Source of the DNA: an uncultured Ruminococcus sp.
GTDB lineage: Bacteria > Bacillota > Clostridia > Oscillospirales > Acutalibacteraceae
Assembly (NCBI GenBank): GCA_902802985.1
Contig: CADCOE010000042.1
Span: 1 to 34,755 of the forward strand
DNA: 34,755 nucleotides
Direction of reading: 5' to 3'
The position numbers and the translations under genes were made by a program. The notes beneath the pieces were generated by a model. That model saw only the letters and a list, made by a program, of their open reading frames with translations, did no database searches and was not told the DNA's origin. Shown in pieces: positions 1 to 8,700 of the stretch. Positions within the stretch are counted from its first letter, which is position 1, and the number at the start of each line of letters is the position of its first letter.

Positions 1-11
1 GTCAAGCATTT

Positions 12-75
12 TCAGCCCTTACGGGCTGACGGCAATTCATCCCCGACCTATAGAGGTCGGAGTCTTCTTGCCGAG
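12..75 (-). mobile_element. IS605-type right-end relic (hairpins only)
   Basis: Read on the minus strand, a purine-rich AAGAAGACT run precedes a 7-bp hairpin (arms 43-49 and 54-60, stem CCGACCT/AGGTCGG) followed by GGATGAATTG. This is the usual layout of the right end of IS200/IS605-family elements, where the tnpB stop codon sits in or beside the terminal hairpin. A short reading frame, GKKTPTSIGRG then stop, runs through the hairpin. A second perfect 7-bp hairpin (arms 12-18 and 23-29, loop TTAC) lies just beyond it. No transposase gene is present in the window. The assignment rests on pattern resemblance to known right ends and to the two better relics near 12.0 and 12.5 kb. Confidence 0.45.
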
Positions 76-133
76 TTAGGATAAAATCAGCGTAATCTCT
101 TCGCTGTTTCCCGTAGGGTACACGAAACAAAAA

Positions 134-1516
134 TTACGATTCATCATATTCATCCTCATCTGATGCATCGGCAGGTTTCATAGTGATTTTAAGCGTCATA
201 TTACTTGGACTTTTGAGGATCACCACATGTGTTTTACTAATCCGATGTTCTTCACCGAGCTGTTCATTCACCATATCCACATAGTAATAATATTTGTGCG
301 GAGGCTCATAAAACAATTTATTGACATATTCATCATAGGTATAATTTTTTCCAAAACTGATCGGCAGCACATAATTTCCGTCTTGAATATGACGAGCCAT
401 CGCCGCTACCATTCCTTTGTCCGAATTTTCATCAAACCATTCCAATCGATAACCATCTACCGAATAATAATTCATTTTAATAGAATTACAATCCGGAACA
501 AAGAAATTATACTTAATTCCTGCATCATCTCTTTCACCATCTCTGGTCAGAAGGGATCTAATATCCTCAGCGATTTCATGATTATTTTCTATCTGTTGGG
601 TTGTCACATTGAAATAGTCATAATTGATAGTATCATCCGCACTGTCATCCCACGTCGGGTCAAGATGATACCATTCGCCTCCCAATTTAACAACATTCCA
701 CATATGGCCGACGCCTTCACCGCTTCCCCTTACGGTAGAGCAGGCAATCCCCACCTGATTGAGCAATATCTGCATGGATTTCGCATAGCCCTCGCATACT
801 GCTTCACCATTTACTAAAGCTCCATACGCTGAAAAATACTCCCAACCATCCCTGGCACTTGTCACACCGGCTTTATAAGTACAGTTACCGAGTACGATGT
901 CGTGTATCGCTTTCTCACGCTCATATTCAGAAAGTCCTTTACTCAAAGAGCCAATAATCTCATCCACTTTTGTTTGAAATGTCTCAATATATTGATTGCA
1001 GTCTTCGTAAGAAAGCACAGAATAAAACTCAACAATCGTATCTTCACCGCTGTAAGCATACCCAAACAGATTTTCGAACCAGAACACCTGGGGGTTATCA
1101 AATATAAATGCGTTGACGACCTCCCTAATCTCAAATTCTGACATTTTGCTGTCCGACACCTTCAATCTTGCGGTACGGTAATGACCGTTTTCATCCGGCT
1201 CATTGGCAATCGAATAGATATTTTCCTGTATCTTTTCATACAGATATTTTTTCTCATCGGTATCCAATGCATCATAGCCTTCACGGGTCCGGACCTCTGT
1301 ATAATGTTCCGAATTATTCAAATTGACCGTATCCAGCTTTTGATAATCCTTATTCGATGTTTCTTTTTCCCCGCTGATCACAATAGCATCTATATCGGTA
1401 TATGTTTTTTGATTATTTCTGGAAATATTGAGCAACATAACAATACAGCTTATGATCACTGCGGCACAAACGCAAAAAAATACGCCGTATCCTATTTTCG
1501 ATAATATTTTTTTCAT
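134..1516 (-). CDS. Membrane-anchored transglutaminase-like protein
   Basis: This 460-residue protein has a cytoplasmic-type N-terminus (MKKILSKIGYG), one strong hydrophobic segment at about residues 10-30, and then a long extracytoplasmic part. The core at about residues 200-295 shows the papain-like transglutaminase triad: Cys241 in AVCEGYAKSM, His271 in GHMWNVV and Asp286 in YHLDPTWDD. Such domains in Firmicutes act as peptidases or amidases or as protein cross-linkers at the cell surface; the substrate here is unknown. The acidic C-terminal tail (about the last 10 residues) is not recognisable. The SD is poor. A 7-codon frame (MKSLVIE) with a GAGG site ends in an ATGA overlap with the start, which suggests possible translational coupling. 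It lies alone, downstream of the rsmD-coaD operon terminator on the same strand. Confidence 0.8.
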   Translation of the reverse strand: MKKILSKIGYGVFFCVCAAVIISCIVMLLNISRNNQKTYTDIDAIVISGEKETSNKDYQKLDTVNLNNSEHYTEVRTREGYDALDTDEKKYLYEKIQENIYSIANEPDENGHYRTARLKVSDSKMSEFEIREVVNAFIFDNPQVFWFENLFGYAYSGEDTIVEFYSVLSYEDCNQYIETFQTKVDEIIGSLSKGLSEYEREKAIHDIVLGNCTYKAGVTSARDGWEYFSAYGALVNGEAVCEGYAKSMQILLNQVGIACSTVRGSGEGVGHMWNVVKLGGEWYHLDPTWDDSADDTINYDYFNVTTQQIENNHEIAEDIRSLLTRDGERDDAGIKYNFFVPDCNSIKMNYYSVDGYRLEWFDENSDKGMVAAMARHIQDGNYVLPISFGKNYTYDEYVNKLFYEPPHKYYYYVDMVNEQLGEEHRISKTHVVILKSPSNMTLKITMKPADASDEDEYDES

Positions 1517-1558
1517 TCAATCACCAAACTTTTCATTCAGTCCTCGTCATAAATTCAC

Positions 1559-1592
1559 ACAAAAACAGGCAGACGATGTACAGTCTGCCTTT
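1559..1592 (-). terminator. Rho-independent terminator of the rsmD-coaD operon
   Basis: An 8-bp perfect stem (arms 1567-1574 and 1583-1590, AGGCAGAC/GTCTGCCT) with an 8-nt loop is followed on the minus strand by TGTTTTTGTG. It lies 40-70 bases past the stop of the coiled-coil gene and before the transglutaminase-like gene. Confidence 0.75.
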
Positions 1593-1631
1593 GCTGATCC
1601 ATTATCCGACAACAACAGACACACACAAGAA

Positions 1632-2105
1632 TTACTTTTTTCCTGCGTTCTTTTTGTTCTGAAGTGTCTTTAAGCTTTGTCTTGTTTTTTTCAGTGCAGC
1701 GAGGTTCTCTGACATCTGTTCGTCCGCTTTTTTAAGGACATTGTCAACATATACATTGGCAGCTTGTTTAATTTTAGCGGACTCATTGTTAGCATTAAAA
1801 ATAATCTCATCTGCCTTTTTCTGTGCCTGACGTACAATTTCGTTCTGAGAAACCATTGTTTTCGCTCTTTCCTCAGCTCTTTGTACAATATCCTCTGCTT
1901 CTTCCTTTGCCTTGGCAATGATATTGGTTCTGTCAGCCGCAATATTTTTAGCCTGACGTACCTCCTGTGGAAGATTGATCCGCATTTCGTCAATAATTTC
2001 TCTAATTCTGTCTGTATTGACAACCGTTTTTCCGCCGCTGAGCGGGAGGGTAAACGCTCCCTCCACAATTTCCTGCAGTTCGTCAATAAGCATATCCATT
2101 TTCAT
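1632..2105 (-). CDS. Coiled-coil protein of unknown function (coaD-linked)
   Basis: This is a 157-residue soluble protein. An N-terminal part of about 60 residues (MDMLIDELQEIVEGAF, then VVNTDRIREIIDEM) precedes a long heptad-rich, Ala/Lys/Glu-rich helix at about residues 60-140, and the tail is basic. It resembles the b-subunit/DivIVA-like coiled-coil proteins often labelled 'ATPase' next to coaD in clostridia, but it has no nucleotide-binding motif. Its start overlaps the coaD stop by 4 bases (ATGA), so it is translationally coupled to coaD and is the last gene of the rsmD-coaD operon. A structural or cell-division-related role is possible, but nothing in the sequence proves it. Confidence 0.75.
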   Translation of the reverse strand: MKMDMLIDELQEIVEGAFTLPLSGGKTVVNTDRIREIIDEMRINLPQEVRQAKNIAADRTNIIAKAKEEAEDIVQRAEERAKTMVSQNEIVRQAQKKADEIIFNANNESAKIKQAANVYVDNVLKKADEQMSENLAALKKTRQSLKTLQNKKNAGKK

Positions 2106-2596
2106 TTTAAATTGCTCCTTTGTCTTATTCTCACTAGAATTTCATCCTGTACACATTCCGGCACAAACGGAGAAATATCACCGCCTAACAAGCCTACCTG
2201 CTTAACGATACTGGAACTAAGATACATATTTTCAGAGCTTGTCGTCAAGAATACTGTTTCGATATTAGGATCGAGTTTGTTGTTAGTCAGTGCCATCTGA
2301 AATTCATATTCAAAGTCGGAAACCGCCCGCAGTCCCTTCACAATAGCCGCTGCCTGTTTTTGTTTTGCAAAGTCCACCAGCAGTCCATCAAAACCGGCGA
2401 TTTCGACATTATTCAATCCATATGTTGCCTTTTTCAGCAAATCGATACGTTCATCAATACTGAACCATGGTTTTTTTTCCACATTAACAAGAACAGCAAC
2501 AATAACATGGTCAAACAATTTGGATGCTCTTGTAATAATATCGACATGACCAAGCGTGACCGGGTCAAAACTTCCCGGACAAATTGCCGTTCTCAT
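2102..2596 (-). CDS. coaD: Phosphopantetheine adenylyltransferase
   Basis: CoaD transfers AMP from ATP to 4'-phosphopantetheine, the penultimate step of coenzyme A synthesis in the cytoplasm. The 164-residue length is normal for the bacterial family. The N-terminal nucleotidyltransferase motif is clear (CPGSFDPVTLGH, residues 6-17, with the T/HxGH signature), and the C-terminal ISSS-type motif appears as YLSSSIVKQVG around residue 130. The gene overlaps rsmD upstream and the coiled-coil gene downstream by 4 bases each. The rsmD-coaD pairing is widespread in Firmicutes. Confidence 0.96.
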   Translation of the reverse strand: MRTAICPGSFDPVTLGHVDIITRASKLFDHVIVAVLVNVEKKPWFSIDERIDLLKKATYGLNNVEIAGFDGLLVDFAKQKQAAAIVKGLRAVSDFEYEFQMALTNNKLDPNIETVFLTTSSENMYLSSSIVKQVGLLGGDISPFVPECVQDEILVRIRQRSNLK

Positions 2597-3144
2597 ATAC
2601 CTTCCACTTCCTTATGTGAATATACCGTGATCACAATTTTACCGTATCGGTAATGTTTCTTGACTGCAAATTGCCCCACTTCCTCAGGCAGCTGTTCTTC
2701 CTTGGGATGTTCACAAATAATACAGCCTCCGGGATTGACGGCACCAACAACAGACGCAAGAGCCTGCTGCAGCAGCCCTGTTCCGTAAGGAGGATCAAGA
2801 AATACAATATCAAATTTTTCCGGTGTACCGGCAAGGAAACTCACCGTATCGATATTTTTCACCACAGCCTTATCGGAAAGGTCAGTCGCCTTCAAGTTTT
2901 TGCGTACCATATCAGTGGATTTTCTGCTGCTGTCAAGGAAATAGGCACATTTAGCACCTCTGCTCAAAGCCTCTATTCCCATCTGACCCGAACCGGCAAA
3001 GGCATCCAGAAACACTCTGCCCTCCACCAAAAACTGTATGATACTGAAAACAGCTTCTTTCACCACATCAGTCGTAGGACGCACATCGCTTCCGCTAAGT
3101 GTTTCAAGCTTTCTGCCTCTCGCTGCACCTGTAATTACTCTCAT
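2593..3144 (-). CDS. rsmD: 16S rRNA (guanine(966)-N(2))-methyltransferase
   Basis: RsmD methylates G966 of 16S rRNA using S-adenosylmethionine. The SAM-binding motif DAFAGSGQMGIEA and the catalytic LDPPYG motif (N/DPPY class) are both present. I place the start at the ATG at 3144, giving MRVITGAARG and 183 residues, the usual family length. An AAGGAAAGTG ribosome-binding site lies 7-8 bases upstream. The frame stays open to 3246, but that 34-residue extension has no SD and overlaps the likely start of transcription. It is the first gene of the operon, driven by the promoter at 3268-3296. Confidence 0.94.
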   Translation of the reverse strand: MRVITGAARGRKLETLSGSDVRPTTDVVKEAVFSIIQFLVEGRVFLDAFAGSGQMGIEALSRGAKCAYFLDSSRKSTDMVRKNLKATDLSDKAVVKNIDTVSFLAGTPEKFDIVFLDPPYGTGLLQQALASVVGAVNPGGCIICEHPKEEQLPEEVGQFAVKKHYRYGKIVITVYSHKEVEGI

Positions 3145-3267
3145 CTGTTCACTTTCCTTAAATTCAGCTATTTGAGCGGTCAACGACGTACTTTTGGCAT
3201 CACTGCCTGTTGACCCGAATAGGGCGCAATACATCGTTTTTGCCATTCATATAAAATCACACATATA

Positions 3268-3296
3268 ATTATCCGTAAAAACCATTAAAATGTCAA
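3268..3296 (-). promoter_or_regulatory. Sigma-A promoter for rsmD-coaD operon
   Basis: On the minus strand, TTGACA (3291-3296) is separated by 17 bases from GATAAT (3268-3273). It lies about 125 bases upstream of the chosen rsmD start and 35 bases past the uvrC stop. Confidence 0.8.
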
Positions 3297-3330
3297 TAGC
3301 CTTTTTGTACATCTTTCAAGTTAATCAACA

Positions 3331-5202
3331 TTAATTTTGTTCATCATTCATTCTGTTGATAACACTTCCGTCCTCATAATGGTAATATCGATATACTGCT
3401 TCTGCCGCCGGTCGGTTCATTTCCCTAACGTTCATCAGTTCCTCCACATCGGCGGTTTTAATTCTATCGATCGTTTTAAAATAAGAAAGAAGAGCTTTGG
3501 CTCGCTCCTTGCCGATGCCGTCAATATTGGTCAAAGAGGAAGAAAATGTCTTTTTCTTTCTTGCGGCACGATGATAACCGACCGCAAAGCGATGCACTTC
3601 ATCTTGTATCGTGGAAACCAGCGTAAACGCCTGACGTCTGGAAGTGATAGCAATTTCACGTCCTTCGTCGGTAATAGCTCTTGTGCGGTGACTGCCGTCC
3701 TTGACCATACCAAATAACGGAATATTCAGTCCGAAGCGTTCCAGCACAGGACGTACCGCCGACACCTGCCCTTTGCCGCCGTCAAGCAAGATCAAATCGG
3801 GAAGGATCCCAAATCCTTCACCACTGTCCTTGTTCTTGAAATATTCTTCAAAACGTCTGGTTAGCACCTCGTTCATTGACGCATAATCATCTTGACCGAC
3901 AAAGCCCTTAATTTTAAAACGTCTGTAGGAGTCTTTATACGGTCTGCCGTTTTTAAACACGACCATACCGGCAACATTTTCGGTTCCCATAAGGTTGGAT
4001 ATATCGTACGACTCGATGAACACCGGAACCTTAGATAATCCCAGCAGCTTTGCCAGCTCGTCCAAGGCAGTCAGCTCGTGACCAAGATGTCCCCGGCTTT
4101 GTGCAAGACGCTCGGCGGCATTTTGTTTTGCCATAGCAAGAATATGCATTTGTTCTCCCTTTTGAGGGTGTATCAATCTTACCTTTGTTGCCGTCTTTTC
4201 GCTGAGCCATTGTGTCAGAAGTTCTTCGTTTTCGATTTCTCCATCCAAGGTAACAACGGGAGGAATTTTGGTACGCATTGTGTAAAATTGCTGAATAAAC
4301 TCTCTTCTGAGTGACAGCAGATCAACCTGTCCTCCAATGTCCTTAATCAGGAAATCCTCCTTATCGTACAGCCTGCCATCCTCAAAACGCAATACAGCAA
4401 AACAGGCATCCTCCCCCTCTGTCATAACGGCGATCACATCCTGTTCCCGTACATTGGCGGCAACCACTTTTTGCTTTTGGGTAATCCGTTTAACGGCGTT
4501 AATGCGATCACGCAGTTTAGCCGCCAGTTCAAATTCCAGATTTTCGGCTGCTTCGTTCATTTTTTCAGTCATCAGTCTGATAGAAGCAGTATCTCCCGAT
4601 TTCAAAAAATCAACTGCCGAAGCCACACTTTCGCAGTAATCTTTTTGAGAAATTTTTCCGCAGCAGGGAGCAGAACACTGTTTGATGTAATAATTCAGAC
4701 ACGGACGACTCTTATTCATATCTCTCGGAAACACTTTATTGCAGGAAGGCAGACGGAAAATTTTTTTAGCTTCATCAACGGCATTTTTAGCATACCACGA
4801 ACTCATATAAGGGCCAAGATACTCTGCTCCGTCCTCCGCCTTCTGCATTTCAAAAGACAGACGGGGATACTTTTCCTTGGAGATACGAATATAACTGTAG
4901 CCTTTATCATCTTTCAGAAGAATATTATATTTGGGTTTATGCTGCTTGATGAGAGAGCATTCCAGTACCAGTGCCTCAAACTCACTTTCACACAATATAT
5001 AATCGAAATCATCTACATTAAAAACCATCTGTCTGACCTTTTCGGGATGAGTTTTATCCGAGCCGAAATACTGACTAACACGATTTTTCAACGCCTTTGC
5101 TTTGCCGATATAGATAATTTCTTTTTTAGCATTTTTCATAATATAAACTCCCGGTGTCAAAGGGAGCTTCATTGCCTTCTGCCTCAGCTCTTTGATAGTC
5201 AT
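3331..5202 (-). CDS. uvrC: Excinuclease ABC subunit C
   Basis: UvrC makes the dual incisions of nucleotide-excision repair within the UvrBC complex. In order, the protein shows a GIY-YIG nuclease (TPGVYIMKNAKKEIIYIG near the N-terminus), a Cys-rich segment (CLNYYIKQCSAPCCG), a UVR UvrB-contact helix (MNEAAENLEFELAAKLRDR), an RNase H-like C-terminal endonuclease (LILLDGGKGQVSA) and a terminal helix-hairpin-helix region (GIGKERAKALL). The ATG at 5202 (MTIKELRQKA) has a GGAGAG site 8 bases upstream and gives 623 residues. The frame continues to an ATG at 5256, but that start has no SD and abuts a hairpin. It has its own promoter at 5396-5424. Confidence 0.95.
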   Translation of the reverse strand: MTIKELRQKAMKLPLTPGVYIMKNAKKEIIYIGKAKALKNRVSQYFGSDKTHPEKVRQMVFNVDDFDYILCESEFEALVLECSLIKQHKPKYNILLKDDKGYSYIRISKEKYPRLSFEMQKAEDGAEYLGPYMSSWYAKNAVDEAKKIFRLPSCNKVFPRDMNKSRPCLNYYIKQCSAPCCGKISQKDYCESVASAVDFLKSGDTASIRLMTEKMNEAAENLEFELAAKLRDRINAVKRITQKQKVVAANVREQDVIAVMTEGEDACFAVLRFEDGRLYDKEDFLIKDIGGQVDLLSLRREFIQQFYTMRTKIPPVVTLDGEIENEELLTQWLSEKTATKVRLIHPQKGEQMHILAMAKQNAAERLAQSRGHLGHELTALDELAKLLGLSKVPVFIESYDISNLMGTENVAGMVVFKNGRPYKDSYRRFKIKGFVGQDDYASMNEVLTRRFEEYFKNKDSGEGFGILPDLILLDGGKGQVSAVRPVLERFGLNIPLFGMVKDGSHRTRAITDEGREIAITSRRQAFTLVSTIQDEVHRFAVGYHRAARKKKTFSSSLTNIDGIGKERAKALLSYFKTIDRIKTADVEELMNVREMNRPAAEAVYRYYHYEDGSVINRMNDEQN

Positions 5203-5256
5203 TTCAACGCTCTCCGTTTCAACGGTCATTTTGTTTGTTGTTGTAATTTTTCTCAT

Positions 5257-5295
5257 CCAATCATTGACATATTTTGTGATATTGTCGCTGATTGG
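5257..5295 (-). promoter_or_regulatory. Hairpin in the uvrC 5' leader
   Basis: Arms 5257-5263 and 5289-5295 (CCAATCA/TGATTGG) form a 7-bp stem, and an imperfect inner stem GAC-ATAT/ATAT-GTC extends it. It sits inside the roughly 190-nt leader between the uvrC promoter and the chosen start at 5202, directly against the alternative upstream ATG at 5256. It may hide that start or stabilise the mRNA. Confidence 0.45.
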
Positions 5296-5395
5296 ATATT
5301 TTTTGTAAACTTCCTATGAAGCTTTGCTTTTACGCACTTCAGCTTCGGAAATTTTACTTTGTTTTCGTCAAAGTCTATTTTGTACTTATAGAGTT

Positions 5396-5424
5396 ATTAT
5401 ATCATACATTCATACTATTGACAA
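5396..5424 (-). promoter_or_regulatory. Sigma-A promoter for uvrC
   Basis: TTGTCA (5419-5424) and TATAAT (5396-5401) with a 17-base spacer on the minus strand. The predicted leader to the uvrC start at 5202 is about 190 nt. The divergent space 5425-5592 up to the next promoter is AT-rich and shows no gene. Confidence 0.75.
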
Positions 5425-5592
5425 CTTTAACTCACCGTCTGAAATGTGTTTTTAAATAATTAAAATGAATGACGAAACACAAACCAGCTCTATTATTCCA
5501 ACATAGAAATATATATGATTTTGATACTATTTGTTAATAATTAGTTCGCAAAAAATTAACTCATTCGAAATCTTATCAAAAGCAATTTGATA

Positions 5593-5621
5593 TTGACTTT
5601 ATAGTAAAAAAGAGATATAAT
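5593..5621 (+). promoter_or_regulatory. Sigma-A promoter for the dockerin protein
   Basis: TTGACT (5593-5598), a 17-base spacer and TATAAT (5616-5621). The leader of about 75 nt contains two copies of ATTTTTCATC (5641 and 5662) and then the SD AGGAAAGGTGG (5684-5694). Confidence 0.8.
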
Positions 5622-5704
5622 ATTGGAGGGTGGTGTAATAATTTTTCATCACTCTGTATAAATTTTTCATCGCGATATGCTTTAGGAAAGGTGGATGAAT
5701 GTTA

Positions 5705-8700
5705 ATGAAGAGAAAACATTGGAAAAGTTCAACGGCTTTGCTCCTCTCTGCCCTGATTGTTTCATCAAATATAGCAACATTGACGGCAAGCGCGCAAAGT
5801 GCCGATGAATCCGGAATGATTCCTGCTGAAGAGGTAAATATTCCTCTGCTGGGCGACGCTAATGGTGACGGAAAAATCCATATTAGCGACGTAACCGCTA
5901 TTCAGCGCCATGTCGCTGAGATGACCCTACTCAATGATGAATATTTGGAAGCGGCAGATGTAGACGGAGATGGTGAAATCACTGAAACTGACGCAACACT
6001 CATTCAGAAATATCTTGCCTCGATTGAAACTCCCTATCTGATAGGTCAGCCAATCAAGGTGGTGCTGGGTGACGCTAACGGCGACGGAAAAATCAATAAC
6101 GACGACGTAACCGCTATTCAACGACATATTCTGGGCACTGAATTGATTGCCGACAGATATCAGAGAGCAGCAGATATCAATGGTAGTGGTGGCATTACTA
6201 GCGCAGACGCTGTATTACTGCAAGACTATATCAACGGAACTGATATAGGCTACCCAATGGGTGAAGAAGTTCTGGATCCGCTGAAAATTGAATCCTTCTC
6301 GTCAAACGGCTATCCCAATGGCGTTACAGGTGTTGCCTATTTCTCTCTGAATGTTTCCGGCGCTAAATTGCAGGACGATAAACTGAAATCCGCTACAATT
6401 GTAATCGAGCAGTATGGCAAAGAAGTGGCAACCGTTGATTACCTTGCGGCGAAAGTTAAGAGTTGGTCAACAGACTTGAAGGGGATTTTTACCGCTACCA
6501 TTACTGTTACCGACTGGGCTGACAGAACCGCAACAGCAACTGATACCTTTGAAATTCAGGGTGCCCATTTTGCTAAAATTGACTACGAAACCGACACTGA
6601 AACCGGCGCTCCTATGGTTGGCACTCCTATCGTTTTCAATTACGAGGTGGTAGATGTGGCTTCCAGATATGCCCATTATAGCCAAAGACAGATTACTGTC
6701 AAGAAAAACGGCGAAGAGATCGAAGTAGTTTCTGATACATACCAGGCCAATCCGTTAGTCTGGACCCCCACAGAGGCCGGCAGGTACGATCTTACTTTTG
6801 AAATGACGGGCTACGGCGGCGGTCACGCTGTCAAGACCATCGTAATAGATGTCTATGATACACTGAGCGCATCACTTTCGCTTGATAAGGGAGATGGCAG
6901 TGGTGTCATCCCGTACGGCAAATATATTCCTACCACCGTATCCGTTTCCGGCGGTAAGGCTCCGTACACCTACGAGGTTACACACAACTCTGCAAATACA
7001 AATGTTGACATGTTCTTTACCAGCACAGCCAACGCCGAAGCTGAATATCCGTTCACACGTACAATAACTGCTCAGGATAGTTCAGGCTCTTTCAGACTTT
7101 ATATCGGACATCCTACCACCTACAAGGTTGATGTAAAGATTACCGATGCATTGGGTCAGTCTGTAACAAAAACCCTCAGTCTCCAATCAATTAATCTCGG
7201 TGTTCAAAATGTAACCTTCTCTAAAGAGGGGGCACAGGCCGGTGAAACCATTCGTATTGGCGCATTCAGCAATAATATGGGTTCTGTAAATGATTCTTTC
7301 CGTTATACAGTAAAAGGTCCTGACGGACAAACAACCACACTGATTCCTTCTTCCAGATATGCCCAAGTTGACTGGACTCCGAAAACGGCCGGTGAGTATA
7401 CCGTCACTGCCGTTTTGGTATACGGTCAAAACGGTTGGGGTGAAACTATTTCCACCAAAGAGGTCACCTACACCGTTCAGGAAAGCGATCTTGACGTAAA
7501 CATTGACGTACCGACCACTGTTGTTCCCAGTAACTTTGACGTACTTGTTAATGCATCCGCTGTCGGAGGTACCGGTCAGTATCAGTATCGGTTTGGTTAT
7601 AAAGATGAAAATGGCAGCGATGTTATTGTTCAGAATTTTTCAACAAAAGATTTCGCTGTACTTAAGCTTGACGAAGGCAATTATTCTGTATTTGTAGAAG
7701 CAAAGGACTCCACCGGCACCGTAAAAAGAAATAGCGTTGCTGTATCCTCTGTGGATATTGGCACCTTCTCCACTTCCTGTCCGGAGGAGACTACAGTAGG
7801 AAAATCAACCGAACTCACAGCTCAGATCAGCACTTCTCAGTTGCCTGTAAACTATCAGTTTGTCATAAAAGGCAACGGCAAAGTCGAAACACTGAAAGCT
7901 GACGACTCCGCCGCTTCCACCTACTGGACCCCTGCTAAAGAGGGCGAGTACACTATCACCGCAAAAGCACTCTTTAATGGAAAGGTCATCGCTTCCAAAG
8001 AAATGACCTGCAACGTCAACAAGAGCAATTTGACTGCAGATATTACGGTTGACAAGAACACCGTTCCGGTTTATAACGCTGTGGGTATTGATGCTTCTGC
8101 TGAAGAAGGAGACGGAAGCTACGAATACAAGTTCTCCTACGTCTTTAACGGCAACGAAATCCTTATCAAAGATTTTTCCGCTAATACGCATGCAGACTTT
8201 ACTCCTTCCGTAACCGGTTCTTATCTTGTAAAAGTAACTGCAAAAGATCACTCCGGCACCACCTCTGAAGCAACCAAACAAGTTAATGTTGTTTCACTCT
8301 CCATTGCTACTCTGACCGCCAGCACCTCCGAAGCCAATGTTGGCGATAAGGTCACCTTTGCTGCTACCTCCAGCACCGATGCGGTCCCGGTAACATTTGA
8401 GTATACAGCTACTCTCAACGGCGAAACAGAAGCTCTTACCGATGGCGAGTGGACTCCCAAAACTGCCGGCAGCTATGTTGTCAAGGCTACTATGCTCTAC
8501 AACGGAAAGGCTGTTCAGTCCAAGACAATGGCTTACACTGTCAGCAAGAAAACACCCGACAATCTGGCTACCATCTACTACAAGGGTAATTCTACTATGA
8601 TTCAGTACAAGCTGCCCAACGGCGAGTGGTCCACCCCCGTTAAACTGGTTCGCGTTAGTGCTGTTGAAGGTGTTACCCACAAGTATGTAGTCAATATGGG

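Noticed and set aside
3145..3246. A 34-residue N-terminal extension of RsmD
   Set aside because: It has no SD, the family starts at MRVITG, and a good SD precedes the ATG at 3144.
4471..5319. A 282-codon open frame antisense to uvrC
   Set aside because: uvrC on the other strand has every expected motif over this span, and the antisense frame has no SD and no recognisable domain.
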